Part shown: piece by piece, positions 16,042-25,824 of the stretch
Numbering within the stretch: the stretch's first letter is position 1
Layout of the letters: each line of letters begins with the position of its first letter
From: Chloroflexota bacterium
GTDB lineage: Bacteria > Chloroflexota > Dormibacteria > CF-121
Assembly: GCA_005889345.1 (NCBI GenBank)
Contig: VBFR01000187.1
Span: forward strand, 1-32,522
Length of the DNA stretch: 32,522 nucleotides
Reading direction: 5' to 3'
Position numbers and translations under genes: made by a program
The notes under the pieces: model-generated
Database searches by the model: none
The model's input: the letters and a program-made list of their open reading frames with translations, nothing else
What the model was told of the DNA's origin: nothing

Positions 16042-18546
16042 ATGGGGAACTTGATCGCTTCCAAATACGAACGCTGGCGAGCGTTTTTGATGACCGCCGG
16101 CGCGCTGCTGCTGGCCATCGCGGCCGCGCTGGGCTCCGGCCGGCCGGCCCTCGCCGCGTCGCATGTGATCACATCCTCGGGGCCACTTACGAACATCTAC
16201 ATCAGCGACACGCTGAACTGCCAGGTGGCCCACACGGGGGACAGCGCGTTCGAGTTCTACCCACCGGGCAGCCAGCTCGGCGACTGCGGAACGTTTCTCG
16301 TCGTGGGCACCACCCTCTACGGTTTTGCAACTGGGTTTGCATCGGGTGGTGCTAGCCCCAGAACGGCTTTCACTCCTGTGAGCCAGTCCGCCGTGCTGGG
16401 AAGCGGCACTGCAACCGACCCCTACCGCATCGTGACCGTAGTGGCGGCGGGCACAACCGGCGTCACGCTGACGGAGACGGACTCGTACGTCGTCGGCCAG
16501 GAGGTGTACCGCACCGACGCGCAGCTGGCCAATGCGGGCGCTACCAACCTGCCCATCCTCCTGTACCGAGCGGGCGACTGCTTCCTGCAGAGCTCTGATT
16601 TTGGCTTTGGTCGAGTGGGACCCGCCGGAGCGATCGCCTGTACCGTGGACACCACGGCCACCAGCCGTATCGAGCAGTGGGTGCCCATCACCAGTGGCAG
16701 TCACTACTACGAAACCTTTTACGGCACAGGCTGGGCGCGGATCGGTTCGAAGACCGCCTTCCCCGATACCTGCGATTGCGCAACTCGGGAAGACAACTGG
16801 GCCGGTCTCAGCTGGGCGGTGACCGTTCCGGCGGGTTTGACCGCCACGATCTCACATCTGACCGTCTTCTCGCCACTGGGCACGGTCCCGTTGACGACCG
16901 CGAAGACGGCTGATTCGGCGACGGCCGCGGGCGGCACCGCGGACGGATACACCACCACGGTGAGCAACAGCAACATCGCGGCCGTGACGCTGAACTCGAT
17001 CTTCGACGACCTTCCTGCCGGCTTCACCTACACCGCAGGCTCGACCACGGGCGTCACCACCTCCGATCCCACGACGGCCGGCCAGCACCTGACCTGGTCA
17101 GGGCCGTTCACGGTCCCCGGGAGCGGCAGCGTGTCCCTCCACTTTGGGGTGACGGTCAGCGCCGTGCCAGGCGACTACTTCAACAATGCCGGCGGTGACG
17201 CAGGCAGCGTCGCGGTGGCTCCCACCGGACCGACGGCCAAGATCACAGTGACGTCGACGGTAGACCAGCCGATTGCCGCGACTGGGGCCGCGGTGACGGC
17301 GACCGAGGGCGCCCCGTTCAGTGGCACGGTGGCGACGTTTACCGATCCGGACGCGAGCAGTACGGCCAGCCAGTACTCGGCCGCCATTAGCTGGGGTGAC
17401 GGATCCTCATCTGCCGGGACGGTCTCGGGTGCAAGCGGCGGTCCATTCACGGTGACGGGCAACCACACCTACGCTGAAGAGGGCACCTACAGCACTTCGG
17501 TGGTGATCCAGGACGTCGACAACCCCACCAATTCGGCGACCGTAACCGGGAGTGCCTCGGTCGGTGATGCGGCTCTGACCGCGGGACCGCCGGCCGTCAT
17601 CAGTGGCACCGAGGGTTCGAGCGTGTCTGGAACGGTGGGATCCTTCACCGACGCGAATCCGGGCGCAACCGCGGCTGACTTCACCGCGACCATCCAGTGG
17701 GGTGATGGGTCATCCTCCGCGGGGGTAGTGTCGGGCCCAACGGGTGGTCCCTTTACGGTGAGCGGCAGTCACCTCTACGCCGAGGAGGGCAGCTACACCA
17801 TCGCCGTGACCGTGACCGATGCCGGCGGTAGTACGGTCGCCCTGAGCGGCAGTGTCACGATCGCCGACGCGGCCGTGGCGTCGCAGTGCGCGATGCCAAC
17901 GAACACCTCACAGGTCTTCGCTGGCGCGACGGCCACCTTTACCGACCAGAGCTCCACCGGGAACGCTGCCGACTTCTCGGCATCGATCGATTGGGGTGAC
18001 GGCACCAGCTCCGCAGGCGTCATCACCGGTGGTCCCGGCAACCTTCCCTATACGGTCAGCGGCAGCCATACCTACGCGTCCACCGGGTTCTTCACGGTGA
18101 CGACGACCATCACGGACGTCGGAGGCAGCAGCACGACGGCGACCTGCAGCAGCGTGCTGGTCTTTGGGTTCGCATCCGGCGGCTCCTTCGTCATTAGCGA
18201 CCTTGAGAGCACGGCCGGGACGAACGTCACATTCTGGGGTGCTCAGTGGTGGCGGGACAATCCCACGTCCGCTGGCTCGAGAGCCCCGAGCTTCAAGGGG
18301 TTCGCTGAGAGCCCGTCCAGCCCTGGCTGCGGCATTCAATGGGCGACCGATCCCGGGAATAGCACACCACCGCCGGCTGGGCCGCTACCCGATCACATGG
18401 CTGTGATCGTCACGAGCAGCTATTCGAAGTCGGGCTCCGCGATCAGCGGCGATACGGTGCACATCGTCATCGTCAAAACGAATCCTGGATACGAGCCGAA
18501 TCCCGGCCATCCAGGCACGGGAACTGTCGAAGCCCAGGTCTGCTAG
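16042..18546 (+). CDS. Secreted multidomain protein: signal peptide, lectin-like/unknown N-terminal region, DUF11-like domain, three PKD-like repeats, novel C-terminal module
   Basis: 834 aa; hydrophobic N-terminus ending AASH; DUF11-like TAKTADSATAAGGTADGYTTTVSNSN; three copies of (S/Q/D)WGDG(S/T)SSAG...HTYAEEG; Cys-containing C-terminus. Confidence 0.85.
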   Translation: MGNLIASKYERWRAFLMTAGALLLAIAAALGSGRPALAASHVITSSGPLTNIYISDTLNCQVAHTGDSAFEFYPPGSQLGDCGTFLVVGTTLYGFATGFASGGASPRTAFTPVSQSAVLGSGTATDPYRIVTVVAAGTTGVTLTETDSYVVGQEVYRTDAQLANAGATNLPILLYRAGDCFLQSSDFGFGRVGPAGAIACTVDTTATSRIEQWVPITSGSHYYETFYGTGWARIGSKTAFPDTCDCATREDNWAGLSWAVTVPAGLTATISHLTVFSPLGTVPLTTAKTADSATAAGGTADGYTTTVSNSNIAAVTLNSIFDDLPAGFTYTAGSTTGVTTSDPTTAGQHLTWSGPFTVPGSGSVSLHFGVTVSAVPGDYFNNAGGDAGSVAVAPTGPTAKITVTSTVDQPIAATGAAVTATEGAPFSGTVATFTDPDASSTASQYSAAISWGDGSSSAGTVSGASGGPFTVTGNHTYAEEGTYSTSVVIQDVDNPTNSATVTGSASVGDAALTAGPPAVISGTEGSSVSGTVGSFTDANPGATAADFTATIQWGDGSSSAGVVSGPTGGPFTVSGSHLYAEEGSYTIAVTVTDAGGSTVALSGSVTIADAAVASQCAMPTNTSQVFAGATATFTDQSSTGNAADFSASIDWGDGTSSAGVITGGPGNLPYTVSGSHTYASTGFFTVTTTITDVGGSSTTATCSSVLVFGFASGGSFVISDLESTAGTNVTFWGAQWWRDNPTSAGSRAPSFKGFAESPSSPGCGIQWATDPGNSTPPPAGPLPDHMAVIVTSSYSKSGSAISGDTVHIVIVKTNPGYEPNPGHPGTGTVEAQVC
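17263..18174 (+). repeat. Three tandem PKD-like coding repeats (~100 codons each)
   Basis: TGG of the WGDG motif at 17392, 17698 and 17992 (306- and 294-bp spacing) with conserved flanking codons. Confidence 0.8.
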
Positions 18547-18569
18547 GCAACCGGGCTACGCGCGATTTT

Positions 18570-18595
18570 GGGAGCCGGCGTCCGAGCCGGCTCCC
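18570..18595. terminator. Perfect 10-bp hairpin between convergent genes (possible bidirectional terminator)
   Basis: GGGAGCCGGC-GTCCGA-GCCGGCTCCC; located in the 55-bp gap between convergent CDSs; no U-tract follows the stem on either strand. Confidence 0.5.
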
Positions 18596-18601
18596 ACCGG
18601 C

Positions 18602-20293
18602 TCAGCCGACCGGCACCCAGTTCGGCGCCAGGCCGGTATAGGGGTAGTCGGCCTCCCATTCGGTCAGCTGCTGCGGACGGGAGCCGTCGCCGTTCATCAC
18701 GTAGACCTGGGGCAGGTGATCGACCTGGCCGACGAACCCGACCCGGCGGTCGTAGACGGGGGTGTTAGGGGTCGATCCATTGGGGGCATCCTTGCTGCCG
18801 GTGACCTTGACGACGCCGCCCGCCTCGCCGGCCGAGAAAATGTTGACGCGATAGAGGGCTGCCGAGTCTCCCGTGCCGGTCGCGACAAAGACCGTGCTGT
18901 TGTCATTGAGCCAGGCGGCCCCCCTGACATCCAGTGGGCCACCGCGGCGGTAGGCGCCCGCGCCGCTGGCCGAGAGGTCGTAGATCCAGAGTTCGGGTCC
19001 GGTCGCGGTCAGCCGCCGGAAGGCCAGCTTGGTGCCGTTCGGCGACCAGGCCGGGTGATCGGCCGGATCGTCGAGGCCGATCGGCCGGTAGCGGCTGCGC
19101 AGGTCGAGGTTCAGGATCCAGAGACGGCTGACGCCCTGCGTGTCCGTGGTACTGTAGGCGATCGATTTGCCGTCGGGGCTGAGCGCGATCGGGTCGTTGA
19201 CCCTTCCGTCGACCGAATCGGTGAGGGCAACATCCTCGAGCGTTGTGGGACGGAAGCGGCGCAGTGTCCCGTCGCGCCGGTAGATGATGGTGCCGTCCTG
19301 TGACCAGTAGACGCTGGACCCATTGATGCCGGGTCGGATCACGGTGCCGGTCGCCACGTCGACGATCTGGATGGGGCCGCTATCGGCGTTGCGCGGTGCC
19401 TGGACCACCACCAGACGCTGGGCGTCGGGTGACCAGTCGAAGGAGAGAAGGGCGTCCTCGAGCTGACTCTGGGCGCTGAGCCGGTAGATGATCTTTGGCG
19501 TCGAGCGTCCCAGGAAGCCATCAGCGTGGGGATCCACGATCCCCACCGCGAAGGCGGGCTGGCCGGGTTGCGCGACGAGGTAACCGATCTTTCGGGTCAG
19601 CCCCAGCGATCCGGTCCGAAAGCGAGTCTGGACGCGCCCGTAGACGGCGTTCTCGTGGATGTCGAGTGGCCGGTCGACCGAGACGGTGTAGCTCTGGTTG
19701 GGTTGCAGCACCGCGGTCGGGATGATCTCGAACTGGGCGCCGTCGCCGCCCGGCTTGGAGCGAAGCAGGAAGGGGGTGTCGGGGCTGAGCTGGACGGCGG
19801 CCCGCATCGAATCGGCCCGCATCGGGCGGCTGAAGCTAAGGACGATGTTGCGATCGGGGGCAACCGCCGTCGCGTTGTCGGGCGGGTCGACCGCGACCAG
19901 CGCCGGCCGTCCCTCCGTGGTGAAGCGCCAGGAGTGCTCGAGGCCGTTCTGCTGCCCCGTGGCATCGGCGTAGCCGGCATGCATCAAAACCTGGTAGGCG
20001 GTGGAAACGTCGAAGTTGATGTGGGCGTGGATGTACGTCAGCGTGTTGCCGCTCCACGCGAAGTGGCAGTTCTTCGATCCGCTGCAGCCCGGCAAGACTG
20101 GGGTCAGCCCGAACCGCTGCTCCACCGATTCGTGGTTCATGGCTCGGTCGAAGGTGATGGTGATCGGCTGGTTGGTCGCGACGTCGGTCGTCTCGCGGCC
20201 GGGCGAGATGCTGACGATGCGCGGTGGGTTGAGCGCGCAGGCGGTAGTAAGAGGCGCCAACACTGCCAGGATCAAAAAGACTCCGCGGCGCAT
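18602..20293 (-). CDS. Lipoprotein with SbsA-like Ig (Big_5) domains and TolB/WD40-like beta-propeller
   Basis: 563 aa; lipobox-like LTTAC; two 'VSISPGRETTDVATNQPITITFDRAM' / 'VAVDPPDNATAVAPDRNIVLSFSRPM' Big_5 modules; repeated 'LSPDGKSIAYST', 'WSPNGTKLAFRR' propeller blades. Confidence 0.82.
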   Translation of the reverse strand: MRRGVFLILAVLAPLTTACALNPPRIVSISPGRETTDVATNQPITITFDRAMNHESVEQRFGLTPVLPGCSGSKNCHFAWSGNTLTYIHAHINFDVSTAYQVLMHAGYADATGQQNGLEHSWRFTTEGRPALVAVDPPDNATAVAPDRNIVLSFSRPMRADSMRAAVQLSPDTPFLLRSKPGGDGAQFEIIPTAVLQPNQSYTVSVDRPLDIHENAVYGRVQTRFRTGSLGLTRKIGYLVAQPGQPAFAVGIVDPHADGFLGRSTPKIIYRLSAQSQLEDALLSFDWSPDAQRLVVVQAPRNADSGPIQIVDVATGTVIRPGINGSSVYWSQDGTIIYRRDGTLRRFRPTTLEDVALTDSVDGRVNDPIALSPDGKSIAYSTTDTQGVSRLWILNLDLRSRYRPIGLDDPADHPAWSPNGTKLAFRRLTATGPELWIYDLSASGAGAYRRGGPLDVRGAAWLNDNSTVFVATGTGDSAALYRVNIFSAGEAGGVVKVTGSKDAPNGSTPNTPVYDRRVGFVGQVDHLPQVYVMNGDGSRPQQLTEWEADYPYTGLAPNWVPVG

Positions 20294-20348
20294 GCCCGGT
20301 TAGAAGGTTAGCGAGATGGGTGCCTTGGGAGGTCCAGCGGCGGGGGTT

Positions 20349-21827
20349 CTACCTTTGCTCTTCGAGCAGCTGGCGCATCTCGTTGGCGAGGTTGGTCAGC
20401 CGGGCCGGATCGACGAACATGATCGACGTCTGCGAGATCCGGTCGATCGTCCGGTCCAGCGCATCGACGTTGTGCTCGGTCGAGGCGAGCATCTCCTTGA
20501 CCTTTTTCGACCGGTTCTGCAGCGCGTTGTCGGCCATCTGGTTCAGCTGGCTCATCAGTGAGGGCCAGTCGATGTCCGGCTCGCCGGCGGCCGGGGCCTG
20601 GACCGGTTGCGGCGCCGGCTGATAGCTCGGGGCCCGCGGGGCCGCAGCGGCCTGGGCCGCGGGGCCGGCTTGCACCGGCGCGGGGGCCGGCCGGTAGACG
20701 GTCGAGGGGACCGACGGCGTCATGGCGAGCATCTCTTCGAGGCTCACAGAAGCGGGCTCCTCGAGGTCCGCGACCGCCTTCACCTCGATGCGCGTTTTCG
20801 AGTCGGCGCAGAGCCGGGTCACGATCTCAGGGTCCTGCATCAACTGTGGCTGCCCCCGGGTGAAGGCGCCCAACAGCTGGCCGTCGCGCAGCAGGATGAT
20901 GCCCATCTCCTCGGGAGCGCGGACCAGGAGGCTGCCATGGATCTTCTCTTCCTGGAGGTACTGGAGCAGGGCGCGGATGTCGACGAAGCGGGCCAGCAAC
21001 CCCTGCAGGATGGTGGGCGCCGTCAGGAGCTGGTAGATGGCGGTGACCACTTCGGAGGAGAGTTCGATCACGTCCATGCTGCCTTCGCCCCGGTCCACAT
21101 CGTTCTTGAACAGGGAGAAGGCCGTACGTCCGGTTGAGACCACCGCGCCGCCGTCGTAGAAGCTCTCGATCAGGCTGCCCTGGTAGAAAAGGATCATGCC
21201 GCGCGAGGCGAGCCCCGTCAGCCGCAGGTAGCCGGTGAGCCGGTCGCTGCTCAGCGAGCGCAGCAGCTTGGGAAAATCGACGAAGGCGGTCTTGAGCGAC
21301 TCGTACACCAACTTGCCGACCGGCAGCGGGTAGAGCTCGGTGGGGGGCGGCCCTTCCTCCGGGGCGACCTGCGGCTGGGCAGCGGCGGGCGGCTGACTCA
21401 CGACCGGACGCTCGCTGACCTGCGGTTGCGCCGCAGGTGGGGCGGGAGCAGGCGGGGCTTCGCGCGGGGGCGCGGGCCCGTTGTCGGCCCCGGGGACGCC
21501 GCGCCGCTTGGCCTCGGCGAGGATGTCGGCCGTCGGCGCCGTGATCGTCTCTTCCGTGGGCAGCTTGGACTTGGGATCAAAGGAGTAGTCGCCCTGGCGC
21601 CAGGAGAGTGGTGTGAAAACGGCGTCCTCCCCCTGACTGCCGTTGCCATAGGCGTGAAAAAGATGTCCGAACAGAAAGAACAGCGAGTACGCCTCACCGC
21701 CATTTCGGACCTGAAGTGTACCGGTAGCGCGCTGGGCTTGCTTCGACTGCAACAGGGTGAGCAGCGGTGTCTGGTTGAGCGACCCCCTGTTGTCGAGAAG
21801 CCCCGGCGCCTGCTCGATGGTACTCAC
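20349..21827 (-). CDS. DUF4388 (PATAN-like) domain protein
   Basis: Starts at GTG 21827 (VSTIEQAPG...) behind GGGAGG; N-terminal GSLNQTPLLTLLQSKQAQRATGTLQVRNGGEAYSLFFLFGHLFHA pattern fits DUF4388; Pro/Ala linkers; C-terminal helical region. The track ORF extends spuriously to 22616. Confidence 0.75.
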   Translation of the reverse strand: MSTIEQAPGLLDNRGSLNQTPLLTLLQSKQAQRATGTLQVRNGGEAYSLFFLFGHLFHAYGNGSQGEDAVFTPLSWRQGDYSFDPKSKLPTEETITAPTADILAEAKRRGVPGADNGPAPPREAPPAPAPPAAQPQVSERPVVSQPPAAAQPQVAPEEGPPPTELYPLPVGKLVYESLKTAFVDFPKLLRSLSSDRLTGYLRLTGLASRGMILFYQGSLIESFYDGGAVVSTGRTAFSLFKNDVDRGEGSMDVIELSSEVVTAIYQLLTAPTILQGLLARFVDIRALLQYLQEEKIHGSLLVRAPEEMGIILLRDGQLLGAFTRGQPQLMQDPEIVTRLCADSKTRIEVKAVADLEEPASVSLEEMLAMTPSVPSTVYRPAPAPVQAGPAAQAAAAPRAPSYQPAPQPVQAPAAGEPDIDWPSLMSQLNQMADNALQNRSKKVKEMLASTEHNVDALDRTIDRISQTSIMFVDPARLTNLANEMRQLLEEQR

Positions 21828-21947
21828 CAAAAGCCTCCCACCGCCCCGAGATTTCCATCCAATGCTAGCACAGGCCAAATACGATAACCGAACTGTCAGC
21901 GACGCGCTGTGGCGCACCTTCCTGGGACCCCAGTAAGCTGTCAAGGC

Positions 21948-22967
21948 ATGCCCGAATTGAGGACCTGCGACGACGCGTCGGCGTGGGACGCGTTCGTCTC
22001 TCAGGCTAGCGATGCCTCCGTATTGCAAGCCTGGGCATGGGGCAGCCTCAAGTCGCGCTATGGCTGGGGCGTGCAGCGCTACTTCTGGTCCGATCAGGGA
22101 ACGCCGCTCGCGGCCGCGGCCGTGCTGCGTCGCCGTCTTCCCGGCGGATTGGCCCTCAACTACGCGCCGCGCGGTCCCATCCTTGACGGCCGCCTCGACC
22201 AGTGGCCGGCCTTCTGGCAGGCGCTGCGCGAGCGCCTTGCCCAGGACGGCGGGACGGTCCTCAAGGTGGACCCGGAGTGGACGACCGATGCGCAGCGGGC
22301 TGTGCTCGCCGAGTCCGGCGCGAAGCTGAGCCGGCACCCCATTCAGCACCAGGCCACCTGGCTGGTCGATATCAGCGGCGGTGACGAGGCGATGATGCGC
22401 CTCAAGGAGTCGACGCGGCGCAACATCCGCGCGGGCATCAAGCAGGGGATCACGGTCGAAGCCTCGGAGGCCTCGGCGGCGATGGACAGCTTCTACGAAC
22501 TGCTCCAGGAGACCGCCGCCCGCGAGCAGTTCACGATCCGCAGCCGCGCCTATTACCAGGATCTGCTCGCCCTCTTTCGCGAGCGGGGCCAGGCTGCCGT
22601 CTACCTCGCCCGCCACGAGGACCGCTTACTGGCCGGGGCCGTGATGCTGTTTTTCGGCTCCAAATTGGTCTACCTCTACGGCGGCACCCGGGGAGACGCC
22701 AAAGACTTCAAGCCCGGCTACTTGCTCCACTGGCGAGCGATCGAAGATGCTCAGCGCCGGGCCTGCACGACCTACGACATGTGGGGCGTGCCGTTGGATC
22801 CACAACCGGGGCAGCGCGGCTACGGCTACTACGTCTTCAAGTCGCGGTTCAACGGCCGGATGGTGCGCTTCATCGGGCTCTACGACCTGCCGGTCAACCG
22901 CGCCGCGACGCTGACGATTCGCCTGGCGGAGCGGTTTGCGCGCGCGGGTCAGCCAGAGTTTGTCTGA
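21948..22967 (+). CDS. FemAB-family peptidoglycan bridge-forming aminoacyltransferase (copy 1)
   Basis: MPELRTCDDASAWDAFVSQASDASVLQAWAWGSLKSRYGW; YAPRGPILD; LYGGTRGDAKDFKPGYLLHWRAIEDAQRRACTTYDMWGVP. Confidence 0.88.
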   Translation: MPELRTCDDASAWDAFVSQASDASVLQAWAWGSLKSRYGWGVQRYFWSDQGTPLAAAAVLRRRLPGGLALNYAPRGPILDGRLDQWPAFWQALRERLAQDGGTVLKVDPEWTTDAQRAVLAESGAKLSRHPIQHQATWLVDISGGDEAMMRLKESTRRNIRAGIKQGITVEASEASAAMDSFYELLQETAAREQFTIRSRAYYQDLLALFRERGQAAVYLARHEDRLLAGAVMLFFGSKLVYLYGGTRGDAKDFKPGYLLHWRAIEDAQRRACTTYDMWGVPLDPQPGQRGYGYYVFKSRFNGRMVRFIGLYDLPVNRAATLTIRLAERFARAGQPEFV

Positions 22968-23991
22968 GACCGCCCTCGTCGTCACGCCCGGCGAGCAACT
23001 GGGCGCGCAGGCCTGGGATGAGCTGCTGCTGGCGCAGCCTGAGGCGAACCTGCTGCAGAGCTGGAAGTGGGGCGAGCTGCAATCGCGCTTCGGCTGGACC
23101 GTCGAGCGGCTCGTCGTCCACGATGGCCATGCTGGCGTGTGCTCGTTGCAACGGAGCGCCAGCCTGTATCCCGGCGCCGCGGTCTACTACGTACCGCGCG
23201 GTCCGGTCGTGGCCGAGCGCGAGCGCCTGCTGGTGCTCGACGCCCTGCAGCAACGCGCCACCGCCGGGCGGGGGCTCATCCTCCGCGTCGAACCCAACGC
23301 CCGCGTCGGCGATGAGTGGCCGGCCTTCTTCGAGGGTCGTGGATTTAGCAAGGGCAAGGCCGTCCAGCCGGAGGCGACGCGGCTCCTGCGCATCGACCTC
23401 GATCCCGAATCCCTCAAGGCCGGATTCAAGCCGAAGACCCGCTACAACCTCAACCTGGCGGAAAAGAAAGGGGTAACCGTGCGCGCCTCCCGCGACGTGG
23501 CGACCTTCGCCCGCCTCGCAGCCGATACCGGCAAGCGACAGGGCATCCACCTGCCGGGAGTCGCCTACTACCAGGTGGCGCTCGATCTCTTCGGGCCGTC
23601 CGACGCGGTTCGGCTCTATCTCGCCGAGCACGAGGGCGACACCCTCGCAGGCATCATGGTCTTCCGTTTCGGTAAGACGGCCTACTACCTCTTCGGCGGC
23701 TCGAGCGATCGCAAGCGCGAGATGATGCCGAACTACCTGCTGCACTGGCAGGCGATCCTCGACTTCAAGGCGCTTGGCTGCGATACCTACGACTGGTGGG
23801 GGATCCCGGAGGAACCGGCGCCAGACCATCCGTGGTTCGGTCTCTACCGCTTCAAGACCGGCTTCGGCGGTGAGACGGTCCGTTACATCGGGCTCTACGA
23901 GCACGTCCTCCGCCCGGGCCCGCTCAAGCTCGAGCGGCGCCTCCAGCAACTGAAGGCGAAAGTCCGCGCTCCAGTGCATATACTGCGGTGA
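22936..23991 (+). CDS. FemAB-family peptidoglycan bridge-forming aminoacyltransferase (copy 2)
   Basis: LLQSWKWGELQSRFGW; YYVPRGPVV; YLFGGSSDRKREMMPNYLLHWQAILDFKALGCDTYDWWGIPEEP. TTG start at 22936 or 22960; overlaps copy 1 stop. Confidence 0.88.
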   Translation: MRARVSQSLSETALVVTPGEQLGAQAWDELLLAQPEANLLQSWKWGELQSRFGWTVERLVVHDGHAGVCSLQRSASLYPGAAVYYVPRGPVVAERERLLVLDALQQRATAGRGLILRVEPNARVGDEWPAFFEGRGFSKGKAVQPEATRLLRIDLDPESLKAGFKPKTRYNLNLAEKKGVTVRASRDVATFARLAADTGKRQGIHLPGVAYYQVALDLFGPSDAVRLYLAEHEGDTLAGIMVFRFGKTAYYLFGGSSDRKREMMPNYLLHWQAILDFKALGCDTYDWWGIPEEPAPDHPWFGLYRFKTGFGGETVRYIGLYEHVLRPGPLKLERRLQQLKAKVRAPVHILR

Positions 23992-25104
23992 ATGGCGAGG
24001 GAGCGAGCGCTCTCCGAGCAGGCTTTTGAGCAATTCCCCCAGGCCCTAATCCTCGTCGACCGCGAGACGACCGTGCTGTCGTTGAACGCCGTCGGCGAGC
24101 ACCTGACGGGATGGGCCTTGCGGGACGCGGTCGGACGGCCGGCCGCCGACATCCTCGAGGTGCGCACCGAGACCGGTGTCAATCTGTGCGCCCCCAATGG
24201 CGCGTTGCGCCGGGCGCTCCGCCTCGGAACCCGTATCAACACCCACTTCGCCTACCTGTTCCGCCTGCGCACGAGCGACGACCCGGTGCGGGTCTCCTAC
24301 TCCGTGGCGCCTATCCGACTCAAGGGGAAGACGCCGGACGCGGCGGTGATCATCATCCACGACGTCACCCCCGAGCTGGAGACGATCGAGGCCCGCGATG
24401 CCCTGATGTTGGCCGCGTCGCACGAGCTGAAAACACCGCTCACCACGCTGAAGGGACTGAGCGAACTTCTACTCGACTTCGATCTGTCAGAAGCCCAACG
24501 CCGGGAGCTCTTACAGGACCTGCACGGCCAGGCGGACCGGATGGAGAAGCTGATCGGGGATATCCTCGCGGTGAGCCGGATCGACTCTGGTCGCATCTCC
24601 GTCGACTTCTCCCGCGTCGACATCGGGTCGGTCGTCGAGCATGTGTGTGACGAGGTGCGGCCGATGCTCAACGGACGCATCCTCAAGTGCCGGGCCCCCG
24701 AGGACCTACCGCCGGTCATGGGAGAGGCCCGCAAGCTGCACCAGATCCTGGTGAACCTGCTGACCAATGCCATAAAATACTCCGAACCCGGAACCCAGAT
24801 CACCTTCAACGCGCGCTCCGACCAATCGGCAGTGCGATTCGAGGTCTCAGACCAGGGGGTCGGAATCCGCAAGGAGCACATGCCCCGGCTGTTCGAGAAG
24901 TTCTACCGTGCCGACGACCCGATAGTGCGCCGCACCTCCGGCACCGGATTGGGGTTGTATATCGTGCGTAGCCTGGTGACGATGCTCGGCGGCCAGGTCC
25001 ACGTGCGCAGCCGCCACGGGAAAGGCACCGTGTTCACCGTTATCTTGCCCCGCGCCGAGGCCACCACCCGGACGCGGCCGCGCGCTGCCGTCGGCGCGCA
25101 CTAA
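23992..25104 (+). CDS. PAS-domain sensor histidine kinase, apparently soluble
   Basis: PAS-like N-terminus, H-box ASHELKTPLTTLKGL, N/G boxes NLLTNAIKYSE, DQGVGI, GTGLGLYI; ATG abuts the stop of the preceding FemAB gene; no obvious TM helix. Confidence 0.92.
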   Translation: MARERALSEQAFEQFPQALILVDRETTVLSLNAVGEHLTGWALRDAVGRPAADILEVRTETGVNLCAPNGALRRALRLGTRINTHFAYLFRLRTSDDPVRVSYSVAPIRLKGKTPDAAVIIIHDVTPELETIEARDALMLAASHELKTPLTTLKGLSELLLDFDLSEAQRRELLQDLHGQADRMEKLIGDILAVSRIDSGRISVDFSRVDIGSVVEHVCDEVRPMLNGRILKCRAPEDLPPVMGEARKLHQILVNLLTNAIKYSEPGTQITFNARSDQSAVRFEVSDQGVGIRKEHMPRLFEKFYRADDPIVRRTSGTGLGLYIVRSLVTMLGGQVHVRSRHGKGTVFTVILPRAEATTRTRPRAAVGAH

Positions 25105-25107
25105 GCG

Positions 25108-25818
<711 letters not shown>

Positions 25819-25824
25819 CGCGAA

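Noticed and set aside
17263-18174. CRISPR or satellite array
   Set aside because: Period of ~300 bp is codon-aligned and reflects protein PKD repeats; no short direct repeats with spacers anywhere in the window.
21828-22616. N-terminal extension of the 20349..22616 minus ORF
   Set aside because: Lies antisense to the FemAB gene; a GTG with a good SD at 21827 begins the DUF4388 domain.
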